NCBI GenBank assembly: GCA_018894495.1
Contig: JAHIOY010000066.1
Span: forward strand, 1-25,009
Length of the DNA: 25,009 bases
Direction: 5' to 3'
From: Patescibacteria group bacterium
GTDB taxonomy: Bacteria; Patescibacteriota; Minisyncoccia; Minisyncoccales; JAHIOY01
Position 1 is the first letter of the stretch; each line of letters opens with the position of its first letter. Made by a program: the position numbers and the translations under genes. The notes below the pieces were generated by a model that saw only the letters and a program-made list of their open reading frames with translations, was not told the DNA's origin and searched no databases. Below, one piece after another: positions 1 through 6,485 of the stretch.

Positions 1-136
1 GGCATCTAAGCATGCGCCTCAAGGCACCTGCTGACGACCATATGCTTCTCTTGTTACCAAAAGTATGGACTATACCATTTCCCCGCCTAATTTTTGTTTT
101 ACAAAATTTTGGCGGGGGCCAGCGTATAATGATGGG

Positions 137-745
137 TTACATCATTAAACTCTCTTTATCTCTCGTGAGAGTTAAGTCTCTACGGGGTGCGAATACTAAT
201 TTTTGTAATTTCACTGAATAAGGTAAAATATTGTCTAAAAATTTTTCCGCCTCGTAGCGGGAAACATATAGACAAAATGTATTTGCGCTTTTATAGTAGT
301 AAACTTTCACATTGCTAATTCCAATTTTTTTGAGAATCTCTTTATCCATTTCTGTTTCATTTTTATTCCCGTAAACAATCCTGCAATCACTGCGTAAATT
401 TTTATCAATTGAACCATCGCCATCGAATCTGCCAGCGAAATACGCTTTAATTATGTTTTCTTTCTTTAAACTTTCTAAATTATCTTTGGCTTTTCTGAAT
501 TCTCTTAATAATGGTCGGCTATTCACAAACAAGTGATTTCTGTTAAATTTTATTCTACTTTTTGGAAAATGTGTTCCCAAAAATTTTCTAAATCTCTCAA
601 TTAAATCGGGGTCAGTATTGCTTAATCCAATCGAACTCGACCACCAATAACTATCAGCGCACCAAAGGCCAAGAATATAAGCATCTTCCTTTTTTGAAAA
701 GAAATTACAAAAATTAGTACTCGCACTTCCCACGGTATTACCCAT
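137..745 (-). CDS. LAGLIDADG homing endonuclease of the ~1060 intron
   Basis: 202-residue homing endonuclease, expected to cut intronless 16S alleles and spread its host intron; some relatives also act as splicing maturases. Two LAGLIDADG helices are visible: AYILGLWCADSYW (about residues 23-35) and AYFAGRFDGDGSI (about 101-113), each with the acidic residue that binds metal, so it is a two-motif, monomer-type enzyme. The reading frame begins at or inside the Q element and runs through the R element, so the first ten and last fifteen or so codons double as intron core. The ATG at 745 is preceded very closely by GGGAGA; spacing is poor and the true start could be a little further in (GTG at codon 5). 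The body of the gene lies between the arms of a 25-bp inverted repeat. Confidence 0.9.
   Translation of the reverse strand: MGNTVGSASTNFCNFFSKKEDAYILGLWCADSYWWSSSIGLSNTDPDLIERFRKFLGTHFPKSRIKFNRNHLFVNSRPLLREFRKAKDNLESLKKENIIKAYFAGRFDGDGSIDKNLRSDCRIVYGNKNETEMDKEILKKIGISNVKVYYYKSANTFCLYVSRYEAEKFLDNILPYSVKLQKLVFAPRRDLTLTRDKESLMM
188..725 (-). repeat. 25-bp inverted repeat closing the endonuclease gene in a hairpin loop
   Basis: Bases 701-725 and 188-212 are inverted copies over 25 bases. In the minus-strand RNA the single difference becomes a G-U pair, so the helix is continuous. It sits exactly between the Q and R elements of the group I intron, as an extension of P6, and holds almost the entire endonuclease coding region in its loop. 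The other intron has a shorter stem at the same place (about 10 bp with one bulge). Confidence 0.85.
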
Positions 746-988
746 TCTCCCATTATATCATGAAAGAACTCGGGTTTCACCGTTATGAGCTGGTTTTTCA
801 ATCCGCCTTACAGCGGAAAGGGTCGTATGCTTTTATAAAAAGCACCAACCATGCAGCACCTGTCCGTTTGTCCTTGTGGGTGGCTCCGACTTTCATCAGA
901 GTTTCAAACGGATTTCTAGCCCTGGTAAGGTTCCTCGCTTATTGTCGAATTGAGCCACATGGTCCACCGCTTGTGTGAGTCCCCGTCT

Positions 989-1020
<32 letters not shown>

Positions 1021-1121
1021 TCCCAGGCGGGACACTTAACGCGTATGCTTCGCCACTTGAAGGGTCGACACTTCAAATAGCCAGTGTCCATAGTTTAGGG
1101 CGTGGAATACAAGGGTATCTA

Positions 1122-2018
1122 CATTATTGTTACTATTGCTTTTTAGCAATGGTTAGGACATTTCTGCCTAACTCTCCACATTACTGTGGAGATCGGACTA
1201 TATCATCACCGAGCACCTAAAATTTTACATGCTCGGGCTCGGCGTATAGTCTCTACAGGGCTATAGGAAATTTATATTTAAAACTCGGTAAAAGATATTT
1301 TTTCACAATTCGGTATAATTCTTTGATTTCTCTTTTCGGAAAATATAGTATCCACTTCCCCTTATTCCTTCTTAACGATGTTTCTAATTTAAAGTTCTTT
1401 CTGATAGTCTGACCTAATCGTCTTACCTCATTCTTTTTAAAAGAATGAGTTTGGATTGTCATTCCAAATGTATCGCTTGCGCCATCATCCATCAGAAACA
1501 CTGTTAAAGATAAAGGATGATAAAATATCTGGTCAATTTCACGGGGAATAATTTTTCGGGAATCTTTGTAAAATATTTTTCTGTATTTATTGAACACGAC
1601 ATGAGTAAGAGTTACAAACTGAATAAATTTATACTCTTTCTCTTTTACTTTCTGCGTAAAATAATTTAGTGGCATTAATACGATATTTTTAAAAACATCA
1701 TATTTCCACTTAATTAATTTTCGCTGATTCTCTGCGTGTTTAATAAATAATCGATAATTTCTTCCTCGTTTAGCCAAACTTCCATCGCCAAGCAAAGTGC
1801 CAATTAATACTAATTTTTGCCTTTCTGACAATTTGAATCTTGATTTTTTCAATATACCTTTTACGTTCATTAAAGTTTCCTAAGCTTCCCTCGGTATTGT
1901 CCTCTACTACCATAAGTAAAGGGGTTTCACCGATATAGCCAAGTTTTCTCATTTCTTTATTAGAAATGAGGGACTAATACTTTTACTTTATTATACCACA
2001 ATGGGTATCTAAAAGTTA
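1122..2018 (-). ncRNA. Group I intron in 16S rRNA, insertion after about E. coli 788
   Basis: An 897-base intron. Removing it joins AAAAAGGAT to TAGATACCC, restoring the conserved 790 block. The 5' exon ends in U (2019) and the intron ends in G (1122). Visible parts: P1, exon GGAU with guide GUCC; P2, a perfect CTCATTTC/GAAATGAG hairpin; P element TCGGTGAAACCCC (1921-1933); Q element (1884-1901); R element TGTAGAGACTATACG (1243-1257); S element GATATAGTCC (1195-1204). R and S pair as GACUAUA/UAUAGUC (P7). P and Q elements closely resemble those of the second intron, so the two introns look related. The 3' exon block TAGATACCC also occurs inside the intron near its 5' end (2003-2011), which makes the junction slightly ambiguous; the group I end rules favour the one given. 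Confidence 0.93.
1253..1870 (-). CDS. LAGLIDADG homing endonuclease of the 788 intron
   Basis: 205-residue endonuclease of a different LAGLIDADG branch from its neighbour (it looks like the LAGLIDADG_2 type). Motif 1 is LVLIGTLLGDGSL (about residues 21-33) and motif 2 is LSLTVFLMDDGAS (about 121-133), each with the expected acidic residue. A Shine-Dalgarno-like AGGAAA lies 7 bases before the ATG at 1870. That GGAAA is paired with UUUCC next to the R element in the P6 extension, so intron folding could hide the ribosome site. The last codons and the TAG stop lie inside R (1243-1257), so coding and ribozyme sequence overlap. Role inferred: cutting of intronless 16S at the 788 site to drive homing. 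Confidence 0.9.
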   Translation of the reverse strand: MNVKGILKKSRFKLSERQKLVLIGTLLGDGSLAKRGRNYRLFIKHAENQRKLIKWKYDVFKNIVLMPLNYFTQKVKEKEYKFIQFVTLTHVVFNKYRKIFYKDSRKIIPREIDQIFYHPLSLTVFLMDDGASDTFGMTIQTHSFKKNEVRRLGQTIRKNFKLETSLRRNKGKWILYFPKREIKELYRIVKKYLLPSFKYKFPIAL

Positions 2019-2432
2019 ATCCTTTTTTATGCCCACGCTTTCGTCCCTCAGCGTCAGGGCCATCCCAGCTGATTGCCTTCGCTTTTGGTGTTCCGGCAGA
2101 TATCAACGGATTTCACCCCTACACCTGCCGTTCCATCAGCCCCTGAGACCCTCTAGTCTGGCAGTTTTTGACGCAGCCCTCAGGTTAAGCCCGAGGTATT
2201 TAACGCCAAATTTACCAGACCGCCTACGGACCCTTTACGCCCAATAAATCCGGATAACGCTTGGGGGTTCTGTATTACCGCTCCTGCTGGCACAGAATTA
2301 GGCCCCCCTTATTCCTCGCTTACTGTCAATCTTGCGATTTCATCAGCGAGAAAAGCCGTTTACGCTCCGAAGAACTTCTTCCGGCACGCGGCGTCGCTCG
2401 ATCAGGCTTTCGCCCATTGTCGAATATTCTCG

Positions 2433-2465
<33 letters not shown>

Positions 2466-2629
2466 GCAGTTCCATTGTTGGGGAACAAGCTCTCACTTCC
2501 CCTACCCGTCATCGCCTTGGTAGGCCATTACCCCACCAACTAGCTGATAGGCCGCAGACCATTCGCCGAGCGGCTTCTTGCGAAACCTTTACTGGTAACC
2601 GATTACTTACCGCAAAAACCGCTCGGCTC

Positions 2630-2733
2630 AAATTAAAAGTTAAAAATTAAAAGTGAAAAGTTGACGACGAAATTTCGTATAACTTTAAACTTTTAACCGT
2701 AACTTTTAACTTTGAACTTTGCACTTTTAACTC
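2630..2733 (-). repeat. AT-rich hairpin insertion in V2 of the 16S rRNA
   Basis: About 100 bases built from units such as AAGTTAAAAG, arranged as an imperfect inverted repeat, interrupting the normal V2 region. Flanking bases return at once to ordinary rRNA sequence. The stretch 2701-2732 is identical over 32 bases to an intergenic stretch at 5891-5922, which shows it is a dispersed repeat rather than normal rRNA drift. Confidence 0.8.
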
Positions 2734-2873
2734 TTGCGAGAAATAATCGATCACCAGGCTATTGGGTATTAGCTCCGCTTTCGCGGAGTTATTCCCATCT
2801 CGGTGGTATGTATCTACGTGTTACTAACCCGTTCGCCGCTATCGCTCGCGCCTCGCTATGCTCGGCACTCGCT

Positions 2874-2988
2874 CAAGTTAAAAGTTAAAAATGTAAAGTT
2901 AAAAGTTGAATTCAAAGTTCAAAATTTTAATATAATAACTTTTGACTTTAAACTGTAACTTTTAATTTTTAACTTTGAACTTTTAACT
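2874..2988 (-). repeat. AT-rich hairpin insertion at the tip of helix 6 (V1) of the 16S rRNA
   Basis: About 115 bases made of AAGTTAAAAGTT-type units on one side and AACTTTTAACTT on the other, so it folds back on itself. It caps an already long GC-rich V1 helix (bases about 2840-2873 pair with about 2989-3020 with some wobble). Same repeat family as the V2 insertion and the intergenic copy near 5891. Confidence 0.78.
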
Positions 2989-3095
2989 GGAGTTCGCGCC
3001 GAACGCAGTGAGGCACGAACGACCGCACGACTTGCATGCCTTATCCACGCCGCCAGCGTTCATCCTGGACCAGGATCAAATCCTCAAAAATAATG

Positions 3096-3129
3096 TTCGT
3101 TAAAAATCAATTCGTGATTTTTAAACTAG
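3096..3129. repeat. Small palindromic repeat (family GTTAAAAATCAAT), copy 1, just before 16S
   Basis: TTCGTTAAAAATCAAT followed by its inverted arm TGATTTTTAA forms a hairpin directly upstream of the mature 16S 5' end. The same repeat lies before the pentapeptide gene (9319-9353) and before dnaE (10021-10055). In the pre-rRNA it would be a hairpin about 8 bases from the 16S end, so it could act in 5' processing; that is inference. Confidence 0.75.
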
Positions 3130-3138
3130 TCGGGACAA

Positions 3139-3150
3139 CTCTAAAGAACC
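3139..3150 (-). promoter_or_regulatory. boxA-like antitermination site in the 16S leader
   Basis: The minus strand reads GGTTCTTTAGAG, close to the boxA core GCTCTTTA bound by NusB/S10. It lies in the rRNA leader about 50 bases before the 16S 5' end, where boxA is normally found, and nusB itself is encoded 1.2 kb away. Short motif, so only moderate support. Confidence 0.42.
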
Positions 3151-3200
3151 GTACTTTATTCAGTTTTCAAAGTACTTCCCTTTCGCTCTTCGCCTCTGCT

Positions 3201-3245
3201 TTATTTGCAGCAGCCGCAACAGCCGCCTTTCTTTTCGTCTTTCAT
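3201..3245 (-). CDS. Possible 14-residue cysteine-rich leader peptide
   Basis: Within the 16S leader the minus strand has ATG at 3245 and TAA at 3201-3203, encoding MKDEKKGGCCGCCK. A weak GAAGAG lies 6 bases upstream. The lysine-rich start and CCGCC end look composed rather than random and could bind metal, but the frame is very short and lies in what should be rRNA leader. It may simply be noncoding. Confidence 0.2.
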   Translation of the reverse strand: MKDEKKGGCCGCCK

Positions 3246-3263
3246 ATTGTCTCTTCAATTACA

Positions 3264-3291
3264 ACCTTACTCTTTAATAAATTCCTGTCAA
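3264..3291 (-). promoter_or_regulatory. Candidate promoter of the 16S rRNA operon
   Basis: Minus strand carries a perfect -35 TTGACA (3286-3291), a 16-base spacer, and a weak -10 TAAGGT (3264-3269). It lies just after the end of rpsP and about 170 bases before the mature 16S, as expected for an rRNA promoter with a leader. The -10 matches consensus at only three positions. Confidence 0.45.
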
Positions 3292-3306
3292 GCCCCGCAG
3301 TAGATT

Positions 3307-3600
3307 TTATTTTGTCTCGGCGGGCTTCTTTTTCGGTTTTTTGTGTTTCGGGATTTTTTTGCCCGCGATAATTTTCTCCGAAATCAATAAATTATAAATG
3401 GTGGCCGAGGGTTTGGCTCCGACGGACAACCAGTATTTAACTCTGTCTGCTTTTAGAATTTTTTCTTTTGTTAGAGGATTCCAAAAACCAACCTCTTCCA
3501 CAAAAATCCCGGCTCTCGGCGGATTTTTTTTGTCAGTAACAACTATTTTAAAATTGGGTTGATTCTTTTTGCCGACGCGAAATAATCTTATAACTAGCAT
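3307..3600 (-). CDS. rpsP: 30S ribosomal protein bS16
   Basis: 97-residue bS16, an early-binding small-subunit protein that contacts 16S rRNA. The N-terminal block MLVIRLFRVGKKNQPNFKIV and the GFWNP-P motif (about residues 38-43) are typical. The last 20 or so residues are a lysine/proline-rich tail, somewhat longer than usual. The stop lies close to the candidate rRNA promoter, so the rRNA operon starts immediately after this gene on the same strand. Upstream (3601-3639) is a run of repeated AATTTTTAATTTTT units, with rnc next on the same strand, so co-transcription with rnc and nusB is possible. Confidence 0.95.
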   Translation of the reverse strand: MLVIRLFRVGKKNQPNFKIVVTDKKNPPRAGIFVEEVGFWNPLTKEKILKADRVKYWLSVGAKPSATIYNLLISEKIIAGKKIPKHKKPKKKPAETK

Positions 3601-3639
3601 AATATTAATTTTTAATTTTTAATTTTTAATTTTTAAAAT

Positions 3640-4329
3640 CTACCAACCTTTTTGTTCAAGCGCATTTTTGGCTGCTTTTTCTTCTGCCTCTTGTTTTGAA
3701 GAGCCATCGCCCTTGGCTATCAGTTCTTCGTCAAGAAAGACACCGATAATAAAATGTTTGGCATGGTCGGGTCCCCATTCTTCTAATGCCTTATAGCCGG
3801 GGGTAATCCCAACCCTTTCCTGAGATTCTTCCTGGAAACGCGATTTGTTGTCTCTAAAAAGCCCTTTTTCAATAATTTCCGGCAGTTCAATGATTAAATT
3901 TTTATCAACAAATTCTTTGGCAGCTCCATAACCTTGGTCAAGATAAGTCGCACCAATTAACGCTTCCAAAGTATTGGCTAAAATGTATTGCCTGGCTTTG
4001 CCGAGCTCTTTTTGTTCGCCTTTGGATAATAATAAAAAATCATTCAAACCGAGGTCTTTGGCAATTTGGGAAAGGGTTTTGGCGTTAACCAAAGAGGCTC
4101 TCCAGCTTGTCAACTCGCCCTCTGACTTTTTGGGGTAATTCCGGTAAATGTATTCGGTAACCGCTAACTCCAAGACCGCATCTCCTAAAAATTCAAGCCG
4201 CTCGTTGTGCGCCAAATAAAAATTCGGATTTTCGTTTAAATAAGAGCGATGAACAAATGCCTGCGTCAATAAGTCCTTATTGTTAAATTTTAAACCAAAT
4301 TTCTTTTCAAGTAAAGAAAAATCTTTCAT
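3640..4329 (-). CDS. rnc: Ribonuclease III
   Basis: 229-residue double-strand-specific endoribonuclease that releases rRNA precursors and trims structured mRNAs. The catalytic domain spans about residues 1-150 with the signature NERLEFLGD (42-50), giving metal ligands E46 and D50; E122 in NTLEALIGA supplies another. The position three residues before E122, usually an aspartate ligand, is asparagine (N119). A double-stranded RNA-binding domain follows (about 160-229, ending GSSKQEAEEKAAKNAL). Its ATG overlaps the nusB stop as ATGA, so the two are translationally coupled. RNase III and NusB both work on rRNA transcripts, which fits the adjacency to the 16S operon. Confidence 0.95.
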   Translation of the reverse strand: MKDFSLLEKKFGLKFNNKDLLTQAFVHRSYLNENPNFYLAHNERLEFLGDAVLELAVTEYIYRNYPKKSEGELTSWRASLVNAKTLSQIAKDLGLNDFLLLSKGEQKELGKARQYILANTLEALIGATYLDQGYGAAKEFVDKNLIIELPEIIEKGLFRDNKSRFQEESQERVGITPGYKALEEWGPDHAKHFIIGVFLDEELIAKGDGSSKQEAEEKAAKNALEQKGW

Positions 4330-4736
4330 AGTTGTTTATAGACCGTCCCCAAGACGCCATTGATAAATTTCCCGGACCTGTCTCCGCCAAACGCCTTTGC
4401 CAATTCAATGGCTTCGTTTATCGCCACTTTTGACGGAACGGCTTTTTTATCTCCATATAGAACCTCATATAATCCGAGTCGCAAAATATTCCTGTCAACT
4501 ATGCTTATCTGTTCAATCGGCCATTCCGAAGCCGTTTTTTCAATAAGATTATCAATTTCTTTTAAATGTGAAAGGACGCCGTTCACTAATTGTAAAGCAA
4601 ATTCATCGCTCAGTCCCGGTCCAAATTCTTTAATGTTTCTTTCTAAGATTTTTTTTAGGTCTGCCTTCTTTTCGTAAAAATCCCATTCATATAAACTTTG
4701 GATAGCGATGGCGCGCGATAAATACCGGCTTGACAT
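4326..4736 (-). CDS. nusB: Transcription antitermination protein NusB
   Basis: 136-residue all-helical protein that binds boxA RNA with S10 to prevent early termination in rRNA operons. Family features: an N-terminal SRAIAIQSLYEWDF segment, the central WPIEQISIVDRNILRLGLYE block (about residues 72-91), and the C-terminal VAINEAIELAKAFGGDRSGKFINGVL block. Length is normal. Its stop overlaps the rnc start (ATGA). Upstream lies a hairpin repeat (4742-4876), not an obvious promoter. A boxA-like site is present in the 16S leader at 3139-3150. Confidence 0.95.
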   Translation of the reverse strand: MSSRYLSRAIAIQSLYEWDFYEKKADLKKILERNIKEFGPGLSDEFALQLVNGVLSHLKEIDNLIEKTASEWPIEQISIVDRNILRLGLYEVLYGDKKAVPSKVAINEAIELAKAFGGDRSGKFINGVLGTVYKQL

Positions 4737-4741
4737 AAATT

Positions 4742-4876
4742 TCTAAAATCCGAAATTCGAATATCGAAATTCGAAACAAATCCAAATAATTAAAATTTAA
4801 AATTCTAAACCGGTTTAATTTTTTGAATTTAGAATTTAGATATTGTTTCGGATTTCGTGCTTCGTGCTTCGAATTT
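4742..4876. repeat. Hairpin repeat (TTCGTGCTTCGTGCTTCG family), intergenic copy
   Basis: About 130 bases filling the gap between rpmF and nusB. Left part has repeated CGAAATTCGAA units, right part ends with TTCGTGCTTCGTGCTTCG, and the arms are inverted relative to each other. Clearly homologous along its length to the in-frame insert in rnhB (8912-9043), in the same orientation. Its right end overlaps the rpmF stop codon (4875-4877). Confidence 0.85.
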
Positions 4877-5156
4877 ATCTCTTGGAAAGTTCTTCCATAT
4901 TTAAGGGTTTTTCTTTTTTTATTCCTTTGCTTTCTTTCAGTTCCTTCTCTTTTCTCTTTTTTTCTTTTTTTGTCAATTTTTTAAAAACATCAATTACCTC
5001 CACTCCCTTGTAATAACCACAAAGAGGACAAACCCGATGGGGTAAAATTAATTTCGCGCATTTTTGGCATTTAACTAAAAAAGGGGTCTTCAAAAAAATA
5101 TGCATCCGCCTTTTATTCCTTCTTGATTTTGTATGTCTTTGAGTTTGAACAGCCAT
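4875..5156 (-). CDS. rpmF: 50S ribosomal protein bL32
   Basis: 93-residue bL32, a large-subunit protein near the exit-tunnel side. The N-terminus (TKSRRNKRRMH) and a four-cysteine zinc ribbon, CQKC (30-33) and CPLC (43-46) with HRV before the second pair, are typical. After GYYKGVEVIDV the family normally ends within a few residues; here a lysine/glutamate-rich tail of about 33 residues follows, ending in MEELSKR. Its TAA stop lies inside the end of a dispersed hairpin repeat. Confidence 0.93.
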   Translation of the reverse strand: MAVQTQRHTKSRRNKRRMHIFLKTPFLVKCQKCAKLILPHRVCPLCGYYKGVEVIDVFKKLTKKEKKRKEKELKESKGIKKEKPLNMEELSKR

Positions 5157-5254
5157 ATATACTACACTATAGCAGAAGTTATTTATTCATTCAAGTTCTA
5201 AAACCCCAATGGCCAAACCCCAATGCCCAAACTTCATAAGTTTAAAGTTCATTG

Positions 5255-5278
5255 TCTCGAAAACGAAAGTTTTCGAGA
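5255..5278. repeat. Perfect 10-bp hairpin with GAAA tetraloop
   Basis: TCTCGAAAAC, loop GAAA, then GTTTTCGAGA: a perfect stem in the gap between the DUF2283 gene and rpmF (both minus). On the plus strand the loop is a GNRA tetraloop. No T-run follows on the minus strand, so it is not a standard terminator. The surrounding 5200-5232 has a short direct repeat of CCCCAATGGCCAAA type. Confidence 0.7.
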
Positions 5279-5310
5279 AACTTGACCAAGAATATCCTAT
5301 TTCCTTTTAG

Positions 5311-5544
5311 CTATTTGCCCGTAACAGAAATTGGTTGTAAATTCACTAATTCAAGATGTAGCTTTTTATATTTCCGTTTGCGAAGATATCTTTTGGCGTC
5401 AAGAATCTCTATCCCAACCACTGAACCATCAGGAGCATAGTTTATTGCTATGTCTTCGCTAATTCGCTGAGTGATCACTTGAAAATCGCCGTCTTTTAAA
5501 CGGATATAAGCAGCATCAACTTTTGGATCGTAAATTATTTTCAT
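5311..5544 (-). CDS. DUF2283 domain protein
   Basis: 77 residues starting MKIIYDPKVDAAYIRL, with a following SEDIAINYAPDGSVVGIEILDA block; this is the pattern of DUF2283, a small beta-rich family of unknown function often encoded next to DUF4258 proteins. Here it starts 7 bases after the end of a DUF4258 frame, so the two form one unit. Such pairs are suspected to be toxin-antitoxin-like, but no activity can be read from the sequence. The C-terminal part (KRYLRKRKYKKLHLEL) is basic. Confidence 0.82.
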   Translation of the reverse strand: MKIIYDPKVDAAYIRLKDGDFQVITQRISEDIAINYAPDGSVVGIEILDAKRYLRKRKYKKLHLELVNLQPISVTGK

Positions 5545-5551
5545 AATTTTG

Positions 5552-5806
5552 TTAGAAATAAAATGTATAAACTGTAATCACGATGATTTTATTTTGTTCT
5601 TCTTTAATTATTGGCATTATTTGTTTAATTCGATAGAATTTCTTACTCCATCTTTTGTTGAATTAAAAATTTTTACGATAAGTATGGCGATTTTCTTTAA
5701 CTGGTAGTTTTTCACTTGTTCTAATAGTGTCTATGACTTCATCTCTTGTGGCTCCTCGTTCTTGCATTTGAAGTAAAGCATGATTTGAGAAAACAACCAG
5801 TTTCAT
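5552..5806 (-). pseudogene. DUF4258 gene broken by an in-frame TAA
   Basis: Reading from ATG at 5806, an 84-codon frame encodes a DUF4258-like protein: it begins MKLVVFSNHALLQMQERG and ends KIIVITVYTFYF, both characteristic of the family. Codon 48 (5663-5665) is TAA, in the middle, with the frame intact on both sides. One base change (for example from GAA or AAA) would explain it. All other genes here use TAA as stop, so readthrough is unlikely. The downstream DUF2283 gene, 7 bases away, is intact. If DUF4258 were the toxin, its loss with the partner retained would be the expected direction of decay. Confidence 0.8.
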
Positions 5807-5890
5807 TTAAATAGTCTATCAATTCAAAAACCAAAAGTCAAATTAAATAGCCGGATTATCAGTTTATTCTTGAATTCTTCGTTATTCATA

Positions 5891-5926
5891 AACTTTTAAC
5901 TTTGAACTTTGCACTTTTAACTTTGC
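5891..5926. repeat. AACTTTTAACTTTGAAC-type dispersed repeat, intergenic copy
   Basis: Bases 5891-5922 are identical to 2701-2732 inside the 16S V2 insertion. It lies in the 149-base gap between hicA and the DUF4258 pseudogene. Nothing else recognisable in this gap. Confidence 0.8.
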
Positions 5927-5955
5927 AGGAGTCGGGTCTCTGTCGGTTTTTTGAC

Positions 5956-6186
5956 TTAATCTCGTGGGAATTTAATAAATTCTTCAATAGTTATATTTAT
6001 GTCATCTATAATTCCTTTTAAGGTTTTCCTGCCTATATCTTTTCCTGAATGAATGGGAACGGTTACTCTGCGACCATCAGAATGCTTAAATTGAGCATGG
6101 CTACCAACTTGATGATGTTTATAAAAACCGAGTTTAATTAAAACTTGAATTAGTTCTTTTGATCTCAGGACGGGTAGTTTCGGCAT
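5956..6186 (-). CDS. hicA: HicA-type toxin (mRNA interferase)
   Basis: 76-residue HicA, a small double-stranded-RNA-binding fold protein that cleaves mRNA when not held by HicB. Typical features: LRSKELIQVLIKLGF, the GSHAQF motif with the catalytic histidine (about H30), the VTVPIHSGKDIGRKTLKGII block, and normal length. It follows hicB by only 9 bases. Here the antitoxin gene comes first, the less common order in classic hicAB loci but frequent elsewhere. Confidence 0.93.
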   Translation of the reverse strand: MPKLPVLRSKELIQVLIKLGFYKHHQVGSHAQFKHSDGRRVTVPIHSGKDIGRKTLKGIIDDINITIEEFIKFPRD

Positions 6187-6195
6187 TAAATTTAA

Positions 6196-6453
6196 TTAAG
6201 AAACAGGATTTAATTCTTTTTGAGAGAATGACTGGATAAATTCAAAAGCATCCTCTTCTCTGGGAATAGATTGTTTATCTTTTAACAATCCCTGGATATG
6301 ACATTTAATTGCCTCTCTAATATTTTTTTTTACTTCTTCAATGGTCTCGCCGCAAGTATGCAATCCCCTTAGAATAGGAACGAAACCATAATATCCTTTC
6401 GGCTCATCAGGTTCAATAATAACTCTAAATGTATAGGTATTAGAATATTTCAT
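6196..6453 (-). CDS. hicB: HicB-type antitoxin
   Basis: 85-residue antitoxin with the HicB partial RNase H-like fold: YTFRVIIEPDEPKGYYGFVPILRGLHTCGETIEEVKKNIREAI matches the family throughout (quoted here as its general extent, residues about 5-45). It would bind and neutralise HicA. The frame stays open upstream to a TTG at 6489, but the ATG at 6453 (MKYSNTYTF) fits the family start; no strong ribosome site precedes either. No HTH tail is seen after residue 75. It probably lies in one transcript with hicA. Confidence 0.9.
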   Translation of the reverse strand: MKYSNTYTFRVIIEPDEPKGYYGFVPILRGLHTCGETIEEVKKNIREAIKCHIQGLLKDKQSIPREEDAFEFIQSFSQKELNPVS

Positions 6454-6485
6454 ATATTTAATGTTAACAAATTGTGAAGATAAAA

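Larger units (their letters stand above)
39..846 (-). ncRNA. Group I intron in 16S rRNA, insertion after about E. coli 1060
   Basis: An 808-base self-splicing intron. Removing it joins GCTGCATGGTT to GTCGTCAGC, the expected 16S sequence. The ends obey the group I rule: the 5' exon ends in U (847) and the intron ends in G (39). Visible parts: P1, exon GGUU with internal guide GACC, capped by a TGCTTTT/AAAAGCA stem; P2 TCCGC/GCGGA; P element ACGGTGAAACCC (772-783); Q element (726-742); R element GTAGAGACTTAAC (171-183); S element GGTATAGTCC (67-76). GACU of R pairs with AGUC of S to form P7. A LAGLIDADG gene fills an extension between Q and R. Boundaries are inferred from exon continuity and motif rules, not measured. 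Confidence 0.93.

Noticed and set aside
1770..1952. 60-residue frame overlapping the start of the 788-intron endonuclease gene
   Set aside because: It covers the P and Q core of the group I intron and has no protein family features.
5552..5806. Alternative genetic code to explain the stop in the DUF4258 gene
   Set aside because: The codon is TAA, which ends many intact genes here; TGA also acts as a stop (gatB, nusB, miaB), so code 25 does not apply.
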